A stretch of 44,181 nt of DNA from Oscillospiraceae bacterium (GCA_004554485.1 SFLS01000012.1:1-44181); one strand, 5' to 3'. Numbered from the stretch's first letter, positions 1 through 7,891 are shown. Program-made: numbers and translations. The notes: generated by a model not told the origin, from the sequence alone.

Positions 1-87
1 GCGGCTTTTTTACAGGAGGATGCCTATAAGCCAGGATAACGCCGGCTTTTTCGTATATATAGTCTATCGGCATAGAAAAACGCAGAG

Positions 88-387
88 ATGCTGCAGCAGT
101 CAAATGGGCTTTACTTATTTAATATAAAGAACACTCCACATTATAGAGAGAACTTTTTCCGCTATTGCAGGGCAAACGGAATCCCCAAAACAACGCCTTA
201 TGAACTTCGCCATACATTTGTATCAATCGCCCAATCTCTGCCGGAGGGGTGGGTAAAAAAACTTGTTGGGCACTCAAAAAGCATGGATACATTCGGTGTT
301 TACGGGCACAATGTGGCAGGAATGGAGGGGCAGATCAGGGGCGCCATCGACAACGCTTTTTCGTCTATTCTTGACAGACAGGAATAA
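88..387 (+). pseudogene. Tyrosine recombinase (integrase), C-terminal remnant
   Basis: About 99 codons match the C-terminal catalytic half of phage/ICE tyrosine integrases. YELRHTF carries the box II Arg (the usual box II His is Tyr here), LVGHSKSMDT carries the box III His, and FGVYGH carries the nucleophilic Tyr. A full enzyme is about 350-400 residues, so the N-terminal and core-binding domains are missing. The same frame upstream has stops at 37-39 and 73-75, and no ribosome-binding site precedes the ATG at 88, so this is a decayed fragment rather than a short gene. It points at the 3' end of tRNA-Leu(CAA) 72 bp away, the usual layout of an element integrated at a tRNA 3' end. Frame 2 of bases 1-87 is open and may be the frameshifted upstream part; the left edge of the window prevents a decision. 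Confidence 0.8.
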
Positions 388-420
388 AAGTGAGTTATTT
401 TGTGAGTTAAAGGAAAAAAG

Positions 421-456
421 AAAAAGCCCAGTTTTCCGCTTGAAACTTGGCTTTTT
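421..456. terminator. Bidirectional terminator between integrase remnant and tRNA-Leu
   Basis: A 13-bp stem with one mismatch joins AAAAAGCC..AGTTT to its complement with an 8-nt loop. A T-rich tract follows on the minus strand and CTTTTT ends the plus arm. It probably ends the tRNA transcript and could also serve the integrase. Confidence 0.7.
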
Positions 457-459
457 CGG

Positions 460-545
460 TGGTGCCGGTGGTGGGACTCGAACCCACACGGTATCGCTAC
501 CAACGGATTTTGAGTCCGTCACGTCTGCCATTCCATCACACCGGC
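460..545 (-). tRNA. tRNA-Leu(CAA)
   Basis: An 86-nt class II tRNA on the minus strand. The acceptor GCCGGTG pairs with CACCGGC, followed by discriminator A and an encoded CCA. The anticodon loop reads CTCAAAA, giving anticodon CAA, there is a long variable arm, and GGTTCGAGTCC forms the T loop. Its 3' end faces the integrase remnant, so it is the likely attachment site of a lost element. The 5' end overlaps the stop codon of the upstream minus-strand ORF by 10 nt. Confidence 0.95.
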
Positions 546-943
546 GGCTGAACGGTATTATTATACCGAAAGCAGCCGCCGAATGCAAGGGAAAATGTGA
601 AATACTGCCGCAGAAAGGGAAGGGCGCGGGTCTGCCACAGCTGCCGCACCACGCCGCCGCCCCACAGCAGCAGCCGTCCGGCGGCGGGCAGCGCCGTCAG
701 ATCCTCCCATAGAGCATGACCCCACGCGGCATAGGGCAGGCTGCCGCTTTGGCCCATCAGGGTAAACTCCAGCACGCCGTCCTGCGGCGTTACCGAAGCG
801 AACACCTGCCCGCAGCGGGTCCCCTCCGCCATGATATCGGAGATCTGCCACAGTGCCGCGCCGCCGCCGGCCAGCGCCAGCAGAAGAAACAGCGCGGCCC
901 ACCGCCGCCTGGCCCGCGGGTTTGCTTTTTTATCCTTCTTCAT
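536..943 (-). CDS. Hypothetical single-pass membrane protein downstream of spoIIP
   Basis: A 135-residue ORF with a very basic N-terminus (MKKDKKANPRARRRW) followed by one hydrophobic segment at about residues 15-35, consistent with a membrane anchor. I recognise no family. The ATG lies 5 bp after the spoIIP stop and has a GGAAG-type ribosome-binding site inside the end of spoIIP, so the two are probably co-transcribed. The last codons run into the 5' end of tRNA-Leu(CAA). That makes the C-terminus suspicious: the frame may have been extended by a mutation, or the tRNA may be read from this transcript. The coding frame is plausible, but the function is unknown. Confidence 0.55.
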   Translation of the reverse strand: MKKDKKANPRARRRWAALFLLLALAGGGAALWQISDIMAEGTRCGQVFASVTPQDGVLEFTLMGQSGSLPYAAWGHALWEDLTALPAAGRLLLWGGGVVRQLWQTRALPFLRQYFTFSLAFGGCFRYNNTVQPPV

Positions 944-948
944 CCTTT

Positions 949-2052
949 TTACTTCCTTTCTGTTCCGTCCTGCAGCATCGCCGCCAGGATGGGCGCGATG
1001 AGGCGGGCGGTGTACTGGGCCTCCTCCAAAGTATTCCCGTTCGTTCCGAATTCTAACAGCAGCGCCCCGTCGGAACAGGCAAAATTATAGGAACGGCTGC
1101 AAAAAAATACCGGCCGGGTCAGACCCGGGTAGGCGCTTTCGATGGCGTCGGTGAGCGCCACGGCAAAGCGGAAATTTTCCCGCCAGTTGGGGATGCCCAG
1201 CGTGCCGTCATCGTAGGGGGCGATGATCATCAGCTGGGCGGCCTTTTTGCCATCTATCAGGGCGGTGGTTTTGGCAATGCTGGTATCGCTGTACAGGATG
1301 GCGTCGCGGTGGATATCCAGCAGCACCCGCAGGCTGCCGTACTGTTGCTGATAGCTTTTTATGGTTTGGGTGCTGCGGAGATAGGCACCGGTGTAGGCGG
1401 GGTTATCATGCTGGGTGGTATCGTGCAGCACCGCCAGGCCGCACCCCTCCAGCTCCTCGGCCAGCACCGCCCCCACCGCAGCCATATTGTTCCGGTTATC
1501 CTGGTCGCGCCAGGTATTTCTCGTATCAAAAAAGGCGCTGTCGCAGGGTTCGTAGCTTTCGGTCGTGTGGGTGTGGAACAGCAGGATCTGCGGCGCAGCG
1601 CACCGTTCCTGCAGCTTGACGCTGCTGGGCGTTTCCAGGATCTTTTGGATCTGCTGCGCGGTCAGGCCGGTGTAGTTGCGGATCCAGGCGCTGCCCCATC
1701 TGACATAGGCCGGACTGTCGTCGCCGGTCATGGTGAGTTCCGTCACCGTACCGCGGTATTCCTCCGGGATCTCCGGGGTTTGCTGCTCCGCCGGCGGGGG
1801 ATCTTCCGGTTCGGGCTCCTGCTGCGGCGCCGGCCCGTCGGGAGCTTCCGGCAGCAGCTCGGCGGCATAGCGCTCCCGCAGCGCTTCCAAAGCGCCGGTG
1901 GGCATATCCAGCACGGTGGTAAAGAGCGCAGCCTTCTGCAGCAGCCCGGCTGCCATGGGCTCCAGCCGGGGCCACAGCACGGCGATCGCTGCCGCCGCCA
2001 GGAGCATCAGACCGCCGCGCAGCAGCGGAGAGGGGGAGGATCGCTTTTTCAC
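949..2052 (-). CDS. spoIIP: Stage II sporulation protein P (peptidoglycan amidase)
   Basis: SpoIIP is the N-acetylmuramoyl-L-alanine amidase/endopeptidase that works with SpoIID and SpoIIM to thin septal peptidoglycan during engulfment. The 367-residue protein has an N-terminal membrane anchor (about residues 10-30) and a Pro/Glu-rich linker (70-100). The catalytic domain follows, with the HTHTTE metal-binding motif at 160-165, LLDIHRDA around the middle, and LLLEFGTNGN near the C-terminus, all hallmarks of the family. It starts at a GTG preceded by an AAGGA box. The gene implies a spore-forming lineage. In Bacilli spoIIP usually follows gpr; here the upstream neighbour is a divergent ABC operon. 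No clear sigma-E promoter was found. Confidence 0.93.
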   Translation of the reverse strand: MKKRSSPSPLLRGGLMLLAAAAIAVLWPRLEPMAAGLLQKAALFTTVLDMPTGALEALRERYAAELLPEAPDGPAPQQEPEPEDPPPAEQQTPEIPEEYRGTVTELTMTGDDSPAYVRWGSAWIRNYTGLTAQQIQKILETPSSVKLQERCAAPQILLFHTHTTESYEPCDSAFFDTRNTWRDQDNRNNMAAVGAVLAEELEGCGLAVLHDTTQHDNPAYTGAYLRSTQTIKSYQQQYGSLRVLLDIHRDAILYSDTSIAKTTALIDGKKAAQLMIIAPYDDGTLGIPNWRENFRFAVALTDAIESAYPGLTRPVFFCSRSYNFACSDGALLLEFGTNGNTLEEAQYTARLIAPILAAMLQDGTERK

Positions 2053-2392
2053 GGAGGTCTCGTCCTTTCTTTTTGGGTCTCATCCCATATCTATTCGCCT
2101 GTCCCGCAAAAAATAAGCAAAACCGTGCGGCGGCGCACGGGGAGTCTGCCTGCCGGCCCCAGAACCCGGCGTCCAATCGGGCCGCGTACCGCAGAACAGA
2201 ACGGCCGGACGGTAAAACAGGCAGCGTCATTCGACAATTCCGAACAGCGTTGGGTAATATCGTTTTTTCCCCGGACAGTAAAACTGATTCTTGACAGTTC
2301 CTGGCGCGCTCGTTATTCTGAATATTAATGAACGAAAGCGGCACGCCGGGACGGCAAAGCACACAAGCCGGAAAAAGGGAAGGAGCAAGCGC
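2053..2392. other. 340-bp intergenic region between divergent spoIIP and ABC operon
   Basis: No convincing gene is present. The right end holds the sigma-A promoter of the ABC operon (2291-2319) and its ribosome-binding site. The left part lacks a clear promoter for spoIIP. An open frame from 2291 into the ATPase gene begins within the -35 box and is not a real N-terminal extension. Confidence 0.6.
2291..2319 (+). promoter_or_regulatory. Sigma-A promoter of the ABC/psuG-like operon
   Basis: TTGACA at 2291-2296, a 17-nt spacer and TATTCT at 2314-2319. It lies about 75 bp upstream of the GTG start of the ATPase gene. Confidence 0.7.
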
Positions 2393-3031
2393 GTGGAAAC
2401 GGAGATCCTGCTGGAAAAGATCAATAAGAGCTTTGGATCGGTACGCGCGCTGGAGGAGGTCACGCTTTGCACCGCAGGGGGCAGGCGCTGGAGCCGGCTG
2501 GGGATCGCCCAGGCGCTGCGGCTCGGCATCCGGACGGTTTACCAGGATCTTTCGCTGGATAACTGCAAAAACAGTTATGAAAACGTTTTTCTGGGCTGTG
2601 AACTGATGCGCGGCTGTTTTTTGGACCGCGCCGCGATGCGGCGGGAAACCGAGGCGCTGCTGCGGCGTCTGGAGATCCACATCCCGGACCTGGAGCTGCC
2701 GGTGCGGTTCCTTTCCGGCGGGCAGCGGCAGGGCCTTGCCATTGCCAGGGCGCTGCGCACGCCCGGGAGCGTGCTGCTGCTGGACGAGCCGACGGCGGCG
2801 ATGGGCATCCGCGAGAGCCACCAGACGCTGGAGCTGCTGAAGCGCCTGCGCGCCGAAGGGGTGACGCAGGTGCTGGTAAGCCACAATATTTTTCAGGTCT
2901 TTGATGTAGCCGACCGCATCTATGTGATGCGCAGCGGAAAAATGGTGGCGGATGTGATGACGAAAAGCTCCTCGCCGGAGCAGCTGCACGCGCTGATCCT
3001 TGCGCAGGAAAACCGGGAGGTGGCGGGATGA
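2393..3031 (+). CDS. Sugar-type ABC transporter ATP-binding protein lacking Walker A
   Basis: A 212-residue protein from GTG 2393, which has a GGAAGGAG box 8 nt upstream. It matches single-module RbsA/FrcA-type ATPases of carbohydrate (CUT2) importers. Present are the N-terminal strand (EILLEKINKSFGSVRALEEV), the Q-loop IRTVYQDLSL, the signature LSGGQRQ, Walker B VLLLDEPTAA and the H-loop VLVSHN. The whole P-loop between the strand and the Q-loop is missing: GGRRWSRLGIAQALRLGI joins the two parts where family members carry about 30-40 more residues including GxxGxGKST. The reading frame is intact, so this is an in-frame deletion. ATP binding should be abolished unless another ATPase substitutes. 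It overlaps the permease start by 4 nt (ATGA). An assembly or strain-specific error is possible. Confidence 0.85.
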   Translation: METEILLEKINKSFGSVRALEEVTLCTAGGRRWSRLGIAQALRLGIRTVYQDLSLDNCKNSYENVFLGCELMRGCFLDRAAMRRETEALLRRLEIHIPDLELPVRFLSGGQRQGLAIARALRTPGSVLLLDEPTAAMGIRESHQTLELLKRLRAEGVTQVLVSHNIFQVFDVADRIYVMRSGKMVADVMTKSSSPEQLHALILAQENREVAG

Positions 3032-3975
3032 AAGAAAAATATTCCCGCCATGCCTCCCTTTGGATCCTGGTGGGCTTCTGCCTGTGTCTGGCGGCGTTTG
3101 TCAGCCTGCGAACCAACCATTTTCTCAGCCTGAAGAACCTGGTGAATATTCTGGAAGCGACCTCCTACCGCCTGATCCTGGCGGTGGGCATGACCTTTAT
3201 CATCGGTTCCGGCGCCATCGACCTGTCGGTGGGCTCCATCCTTTCGCTCAGCTCCATCGTGATGGCGATGCTGATGCGCGGCGGGATGCCGGTGGCCTGG
3301 GCCGTGATGCTGGGGCTGCTGTTCGGCGCGGCGCTGGGCGCCATCAACGGTGTGGTGATCTATTTGACGCGCATCAACTCGCTCATCATCACCCTGGCGA
3401 CCTCCTTTTTGTACCGCGGCCTTTGTCTGATCCTGACCCTCGGTTCGCCGGTCACCCGGCTGCCGAAGGCTTTTCTCCGCTTCGGCAGCGGCGATCTCTT
3501 CGGAATGGAATCCGGCGTGACCATGGCGACGGTGATTCTGCTGGTTTCCTTCCCGCTGATGTACCGGATGCGCTGGGGACACTATCTGACCGCTTTGGGC
3601 GGGAATGCCGAGGCGCTCAAGCGCAGCGGCGCGCCCATCGCCCGTTACCGCATCGGCTCCTTTGCGGCCATGGGCGCGTTGGCGGCGCTGGCCGGCGTCA
3701 TCATCACGGCACGGCTGAATTCGGCGGAGCCCAACGCGGGCCTGGAAATGGAAATGAGCGCCATCACCGCCGTCATCATGGGCGGGACCCCCTTAAGCGG
3801 CGGCTATGCCCAGCTGGCGGGAACGGCGGTTGCGGTTTTCCTGCTGGGGCTGATCCGCAACGGGCTGACGATGATGAGCATTTCTTCCTACTACCTGCAG
3901 TTTATCACCGGCGGGCTGCTGCTTATCGCGGTGGTGGCGGCGGAGCTGCGTGAGAGGCGCAACCGCATTCTATAA
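3028..3975 (+). CDS. ABC transporter permease, RbsC family
   Basis: A 315-residue polytopic membrane protein with roughly eight to ten hydrophobic segments. GAIDLSVGSILSLSS (about residues 62-76) is the signature of BPD_transp_2 permeases such as RbsC, and ALGGNAEALKRSGAP resembles the cytoplasmic loop that contacts the ATPase. ITAVIMGGTPLSGG is also typical near the C-terminal third. It would form the channel of a monosaccharide or nucleoside importer together with the preceding ATPase and the following binding protein. The start overlaps the ATPase stop by 4 nt. Unlike the ATPase it appears intact. Confidence 0.92.
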   Translation: MKEKYSRHASLWILVGFCLCLAAFVSLRTNHFLSLKNLVNILEATSYRLILAVGMTFIIGSGAIDLSVGSILSLSSIVMAMLMRGGMPVAWAVMLGLLFGAALGAINGVVIYLTRINSLIITLATSFLYRGLCLILTLGSPVTRLPKAFLRFGSGDLFGMESGVTMATVILLVSFPLMYRMRWGHYLTALGGNAEALKRSGAPIARYRIGSFAAMGALAALAGVIITARLNSAEPNAGLEMEMSAITAVIMGGTPLSGGYAQLAGTAVAVFLLGLIRNGLTMMSISSYYLQFITGGLLLIAVVAAELRERRNRIL

Positions 3976-4039
3976 CGATTTATAAGGGCAACCCCTTGTA
4001 AATAAATTTCGAATTTTTATTTTGGAGGAAAAAAGAAGC

Positions 4040-5104
4040 ATGAAAAAGTTTTTTGCACTGTTGCTGGCACTGGTGCTGGCACTCAGCCTGGTCGCCTGCG
4101 GCAATAACGAGGCCCCTGTGGACGACCCCACGGTCGGCGGCGAAGAAGGAAGCGACGTTGTTTCCGCACTTTACGCGCAGGTCGATGAGGCCCTGAGCGC
4201 GCAGCTCGGCAATATTGCCGCCCCCACCGGCAACGAGAAGATCGGTGCGGTGATCATCTCGCTCACCAACCCCTTCTGGGCCAACATGAAGGCCTGCTAC
4301 GAGGCTGCCGCCCAGAAGCTGGGCGTCACCATCGACGTGCAGACCGGCACCACCGAGGGCGATACCCAGTCCCAGCTGGATACCCTGATGACCATGGCCG
4401 ATATGGGCTATGATCTCATCATCGTTTCCCCCATCGACGGCACCAACCTGATCCCCGGCATTGTCAAGTGCAATGAAAACGGCGTCAAGGTCATCAACCT
4501 GGGCCCCGGCGTGAATGTCGAGGCGCTGACAGAGGCCGGCGGCCACCTGGACGGCAAGATTACCGTTAACTTTGCCGAGCAGGGCCAGACCGTTGCCAAG
4601 GATATGATCGCCCGTCTGCCCGAGGGCGGCAAGGTAGCCATCCTGCAGGGCCTGGCCGGCGCGGGCCAGTCCGAGGGCCGTACCGCCGGCGCGACCGAGG
4701 TCTTTACCGCGACCGAGGGGATCGAGCTGGTGGCTTCCGTTCCCTGCGACTGGGATGCGACCAAGGCCTATGACACCACCAAGGATATCATTACCGAGAA
4801 TCCCGACCTCAAGGGCATCTTTGCCTGCAACGACGTGATGGCGCTGGCCGCCACCGAGGCGCTGGCCGCCGAGGGCGTGGAGGGCGTTCTCATCTACGGT
4901 GTGGACTTTACCGCCGATGCCCGTGCCGCCATCAAGGAGGGCACCATGACCGGCTCCATGTCCTACTCCAGCGTCAAGTATACCGAAGCCGCCCTGAAGA
5001 TGGCCTGCGCCATGATTGCCGGCACCGAGTATGCGGAGCCCATCTACCTGCCCCTGACCCTTGCGAGCGTTGACAACGTCAACGAGCTCGACGCCTGGAA
5101 CTGA
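4040..5104 (+). CDS. Substrate-binding lipoprotein of sugar/nucleoside ABC transporter
   Basis: A 354-residue periplasmic-binding-protein family 4 (ribose/galactose type) lipoprotein. The signal MKKFFALLLALVLALSLVAC ends in a lipobox with Cys20. The mature part shows the fold's typical start (IGAVIISLTNPFWANMKACY) and the PDLKGIFACNDVMALAATEA segment. ATG 4040 was chosen because GGAGG at 4024-4028 sits 11 nt upstream; an earlier in-frame TTG lies within that box. It follows the permease by 64 bp and its stop overlaps the PsuG-like start (TGATG). The substrate cannot be read from sequence; the adjacent glycosidase suggests a nucleoside such as pseudouridine, which is inference. Confidence 0.9.
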   Translation: MKKFFALLLALVLALSLVACGNNEAPVDDPTVGGEEGSDVVSALYAQVDEALSAQLGNIAAPTGNEKIGAVIISLTNPFWANMKACYEAAAQKLGVTIDVQTGTTEGDTQSQLDTLMTMADMGYDLIIVSPIDGTNLIPGIVKCNENGVKVINLGPGVNVEALTEAGGHLDGKITVNFAEQGQTVAKDMIARLPEGGKVAILQGLAGAGQSEGRTAGATEVFTATEGIELVASVPCDWDATKAYDTTKDIITENPDLKGIFACNDVMALAATEALAAEGVEGVLIYGVDFTADARAAIKEGTMTGSMSYSSVKYTEAALKMACAMIAGTEYAEPIYLPLTLASVDNVNELDAWN

Positions 5105-5883
5105 TGAAATTCCTGGCGGAGACCTGCCTGCTGACCCATGGGCTTCGCTCCATTGACGAAGCGGCCCTGCAAAGCGCATGGCCCTTTCCGGAAGCGAGGC
5201 TGGCATGGGTGGACAGGGGAGAACTGAAAACCGGAACACTGCAGGAATACCTGCCCTTTCGCCTGCGCCGCAGCGAATACGGCCGGCTTGACTGTGATAC
5301 GCTGGAGGAGGCGCTGCAAAGCGGCATGAGCGGCGCGCTTACCGCCTCCGGCACCCTGGCGGCCTGCCGGCTGCTGGGGGTCCCGCTTGCCGTGACCTGC
5401 GGCATGGGGGGCATCGGCGATATCGTGGGGGAGGAGCTTTGCCCGGATCTGCCGGCGCTGGCCCGTATCCCGGTGGCGCTGATCGCCACCGCCCCGAAGG
5501 ATATGCTGGATATCCCCGCGACCTTTCGCTGGCTGCGGGAGCACGGCGTCCATGTGGCGGGCCCGGAATGCACCGGCTATATCTTTGAGAGCGCGCATTA
5601 CCTGCCGGAGGAAAGCCCCGAGGCCTACATGACGGAGGAGGCAATCCGCCGCGGCGCAGAAACGGGGGGCCTGCTGCTCCTCAACCCCATCCCGGCGGAA
5701 CAACGCATCCGGGACCGCGGGATTCTGGAAAGCGCGGTCCGCTACGGCAAGGAAAAGGAAAAAGAGGGCCTGATCTTCCATCCCGCCGTCAACGGCGAGA
5801 TCGACCGGCTCACCGACGGGTATTCCTCCCGGATCCAGCTTTTGTCCTTTATCGAAAATATCCGGCTGGCCATGGCGATGTGA
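5104..5883 (+). CDS. Divergent pseudouridine-5'-phosphate glycosidase (PsuG) family protein
   Basis: A 259-residue protein resembling the PsuG/IndA family, which cleaves or forms the C-C glycosidic bond of pseudouridine 5'-phosphate. Matching segments are ETCLLTHGLRS (family ESTIIAHG), VTCGMGGIGD (family VTGGIGGVHR), LARIPVALIATAPKDMLDIP with the Schiff-base Lys position kept, and GLLLLNPIPAEQ. It is shorter than the usual ~300 residues. The His of GGVH is replaced (GGIGD), and a Lys of the KVSRRDL segment seems to be Arg (GRLDCDTL), so the activity may differ. Translation is coupled to the upstream binding protein by a 1-nt overlap. No psuK-type kinase is next to it. The family assignment is good; the exact reaction is uncertain. 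Confidence 0.75.
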   Translation: MKFLAETCLLTHGLRSIDEAALQSAWPFPEARLAWVDRGELKTGTLQEYLPFRLRRSEYGRLDCDTLEEALQSGMSGALTASGTLAACRLLGVPLAVTCGMGGIGDIVGEELCPDLPALARIPVALIATAPKDMLDIPATFRWLREHGVHVAGPECTGYIFESAHYLPEESPEAYMTEEAIRRGAETGGLLLLNPIPAEQRIRDRGILESAVRYGKEKEKEGLIFHPAVNGEIDRLTDGYSSRIQLLSFIENIRLAMAM

Positions 5884-5922
5884 GCAAAGGACCAAACCGG
5901 AAGACGGCAATACGAATCGCAG

Positions 5923-5954
5923 AGCGTCCCTGCCCGACCAGGCAGGGGCGCTTT
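5923..5954 (+). terminator. Terminator-like hairpin after psuG-like gene
   Basis: AGCGTCCCTGCC pairs with GGCAGGGGCGCT over 12 bp (one G-T) with a 6-nt loop. The following T tract is short (TTG), so it may be a weak terminator. Confidence 0.5.
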
Positions 5955-6036
5955 GCCGTTCGCAGGCACCGAGCGGCGGAAGGGGAGCCTGCCGCCGAAA
6001 AATTCCCCGCGCGCGGGCGGATTTGACCGAACCGCA

Positions 6037-6066
6037 TGGACAAGCGGCCCTTCGGTGAGGTATAAT
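6037..6066 (+). promoter_or_regulatory. Sigma-A promoter of fhs
   Basis: TGGACA at 6037-6042, an 18-nt spacer and a perfect TATAAT at 6061-6066, 87 bp before the fhs start. Confidence 0.7.
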
Positions 6067-6085
6067 AAAAAACAGATGGCGGCCC

Positions 6086-6126
6086 CGGTGTATGGCAAGG
6101 CCGTCCTGCCGGCATACGCCGTTTTT
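6086..6126 (+). terminator. Attenuator-like hairpin in the fhs leader
   Basis: CGGTGTATG (6086-6094) pairs with CATACGCCG (6113-6121), an inner GCA/TGC extends the stem, and TTTTT follows at 6122-6126. It lies between the promoter and the AGGAGG at 6141-6146, so it could end transcription before fhs. No classical THF riboswitch sequence is evident. Confidence 0.55.
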
Positions 6127-6152
6127 CCATTCCCACCCCCAGGAGGTTTGTC

Positions 6153-7820
6153 ATGATGACCGATATTGAGATTGCCCAGGCTGCCGTGCCGCAGCCGATC
6201 AGTGAGATTGCCGCCGCCGCCGGGATCCCCGCCGCCGCGGTGGAGCCCTACGGCAGCAGCAAAGCCAAGCTCTCGGAGCAGTTCCTGCTGGAGCAGCGGG
6301 ATAAGCCGCAGGGCAAGCTGATCCTTGTCACCGCCGTCAACCCCACCCCCGCCGGGGAGGGCAAGACGACCACCGCCATCGGGCTGGGACAGGCGCTTTC
6401 GCTTTTGGGCAAGCGGACGATGATCGCCCTGCGGGAGCCGTCGCTGGGCCCGGTATTCGGGCTGAAGGGCGGCGCCACCGGCGGCGGGTATGCGCAGGTA
6501 CTGCCGATGGAGGAGATCAACCTGCACTTTACCGGGGATATCCATGCCGTCACCGCCGCCAACAATCTGCTTTCGGCCCTCATCGACAACCACATTCATC
6601 AGGGCAATGCGCTGGCGCTGGACCCGGAGCGGATTGTGTTCCGCCGCTGTATGGATATGAACGACCGTGCCCTGCGGCAGATCGAGATCGGGCTGGGCGG
6701 TAAGACCAACGGCGTTCCCCGCCGGGACGGCTTCCAGATCAGCGTGGCCAGCGAGGTCATGGCGATTCTGTGCCTGGCGAGGGATCTGGCGGATCTGCGG
6801 GAGCGGCTGGGCCGCATCCTGGTGGGCTATACCGCTGCGGGGGCCCCCGTTTTTGCCCGTGACCTGCGGGCGGAGGGCGCCATGGCGGCGCTGCTGCGCG
6901 ACGCGCTGCGCCCCAACCTGGTGCAGACGCTGGAGCATACCCCCTGCCTGATGCACGGCGGCCCCTTTGCCAATATCGCCCACGGCTGCAATTCGGTGCG
7001 GGCCACCCGCCTGGCCCTTACCCTGGCCGAATATACCGTCACCGAGGCGGGCTTCGGCAGCGACCTGGGCGCCGAAAAATTCTTCGATATCAAATGTCCC
7101 GCGGCGGGGCTGACGCCTTCGGCGGCGGTGCTGGTGGTAACGGTGCGCGCCCTGCGCTACAACGGAGGCTGCGATAAAACCGCCTGCCGCAGACCGGACG
7201 CCGAAGCCACTGCCCGCGGCCTGTGCAACCTGAGTGCGCATATCCAAAATCTGCAGCAGTACGGCGTGCCGGTGGTGGTGGCGGTCAACCGTTTCCCGGA
7301 TGATCTGCCGGAGGAGCTGACCCTCATCCGGGAGGAATGCGACCGCAGGGGCGTTCGCATGGCGGAAAGCGAGGTCTTTGCCAGGGGAGGACAGGGCGGT
7401 ACGGCGCTGGCGCAGCAGGTGATGGCCGCCTGCGAGGAGCCGAATCATTTTGCCCCGCTGACCACCCCCGCCATGACGCTGCGCGAAAAGATCGAGACCA
7501 TTGCCCGGCGGGTGTACGGCGCCGACGCTGTGGAATACAGCCCCGAGGCCCTGGAGCAGCTGGGGCAGATGGCGGCGCTGGGGCTGGAGCACGCCCCGGT
7601 CTGCATTGCCAAGACGCAGTACTCCCTCAGCGATGACGCCAAGGCGCTGGGCCGTCCGCAGGGGCATACCCTGCATATCCGGGGGCTTTCCGCCAGCTGC
7701 GGGGCCGGCTTTGCCGTGGCGCTGGCCGGCAGCGTCCTTACCATGCCCGGTTTGCCCGCGCACCCCGCCGCCATGGAGATCTCGGTGACCGACGACGGCC
7801 GCATCACCGGCCTGTTCTAA
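6153..7820 (+). CDS. fhs: Formate--tetrahydrofolate ligase
   Basis: Fhs joins formate to tetrahydrofolate using ATP, giving 10-formyl-THF for purine synthesis and one-carbon (Wood-Ljungdahl methyl branch) metabolism in the cytoplasm. The 555-residue length is normal for the family. The P-loop TPAGEGKTT is at about residues 65-73. Other conserved blocks are EPSLGPVFGLKGGATGGGY, INLHFTGDIHAVTAANNLL and the C-terminal PGLPAHPAA segment. AGGAGG lies 6 nt before ATG 6153; an ATG directly after it is the alternative start. The gene stands alone behind its own promoter and hairpin. Confidence 0.97.
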   Translation: MMTDIEIAQAAVPQPISEIAAAAGIPAAAVEPYGSSKAKLSEQFLLEQRDKPQGKLILVTAVNPTPAGEGKTTTAIGLGQALSLLGKRTMIALREPSLGPVFGLKGGATGGGYAQVLPMEEINLHFTGDIHAVTAANNLLSALIDNHIHQGNALALDPERIVFRRCMDMNDRALRQIEIGLGGKTNGVPRRDGFQISVASEVMAILCLARDLADLRERLGRILVGYTAAGAPVFARDLRAEGAMAALLRDALRPNLVQTLEHTPCLMHGGPFANIAHGCNSVRATRLALTLAEYTVTEAGFGSDLGAEKFFDIKCPAAGLTPSAAVLVVTVRALRYNGGCDKTACRRPDAEATARGLCNLSAHIQNLQQYGVPVVVAVNRFPDDLPEELTLIREECDRRGVRMAESEVFARGGQGGTALAQQVMAACEEPNHFAPLTTPAMTLREKIETIARRVYGADAVEYSPEALEQLGQMAALGLEHAPVCIAKTQYSLSDDAKALGRPQGHTLHIRGLSASCGAGFAVALAGSVLTMPGLPAHPAAMEISVTDDGRITGLF

Positions 7821-7891
7821 GGCCCCTTTTGCAGACGGGTGCTTGGCGGCCGGAGGCTGCTTCAGGGCGCTGCGCCGGCGGTACATTGCCG

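Noticed and set aside
2291..2392. Upstream extension of the ABC ATPase ORF
   Set aside because: It would start at the TTG of the -35 box; GTG 2393 has a proper ribosome-binding site and gives the family N-terminus.
5884..6152. THF riboswitch upstream of fhs
   Set aside because: I could not find the conserved THF-aptamer segments; only a simple hairpin with a T tract is present.
7826..7885. Possible further palindromic copy after fhs (TTTTGCAGACGGG flank, GCCGG/CCGGC)
   Set aside because: The flank is similar, but the stems are short and broken, so it cannot be told from random GC-rich sequence.
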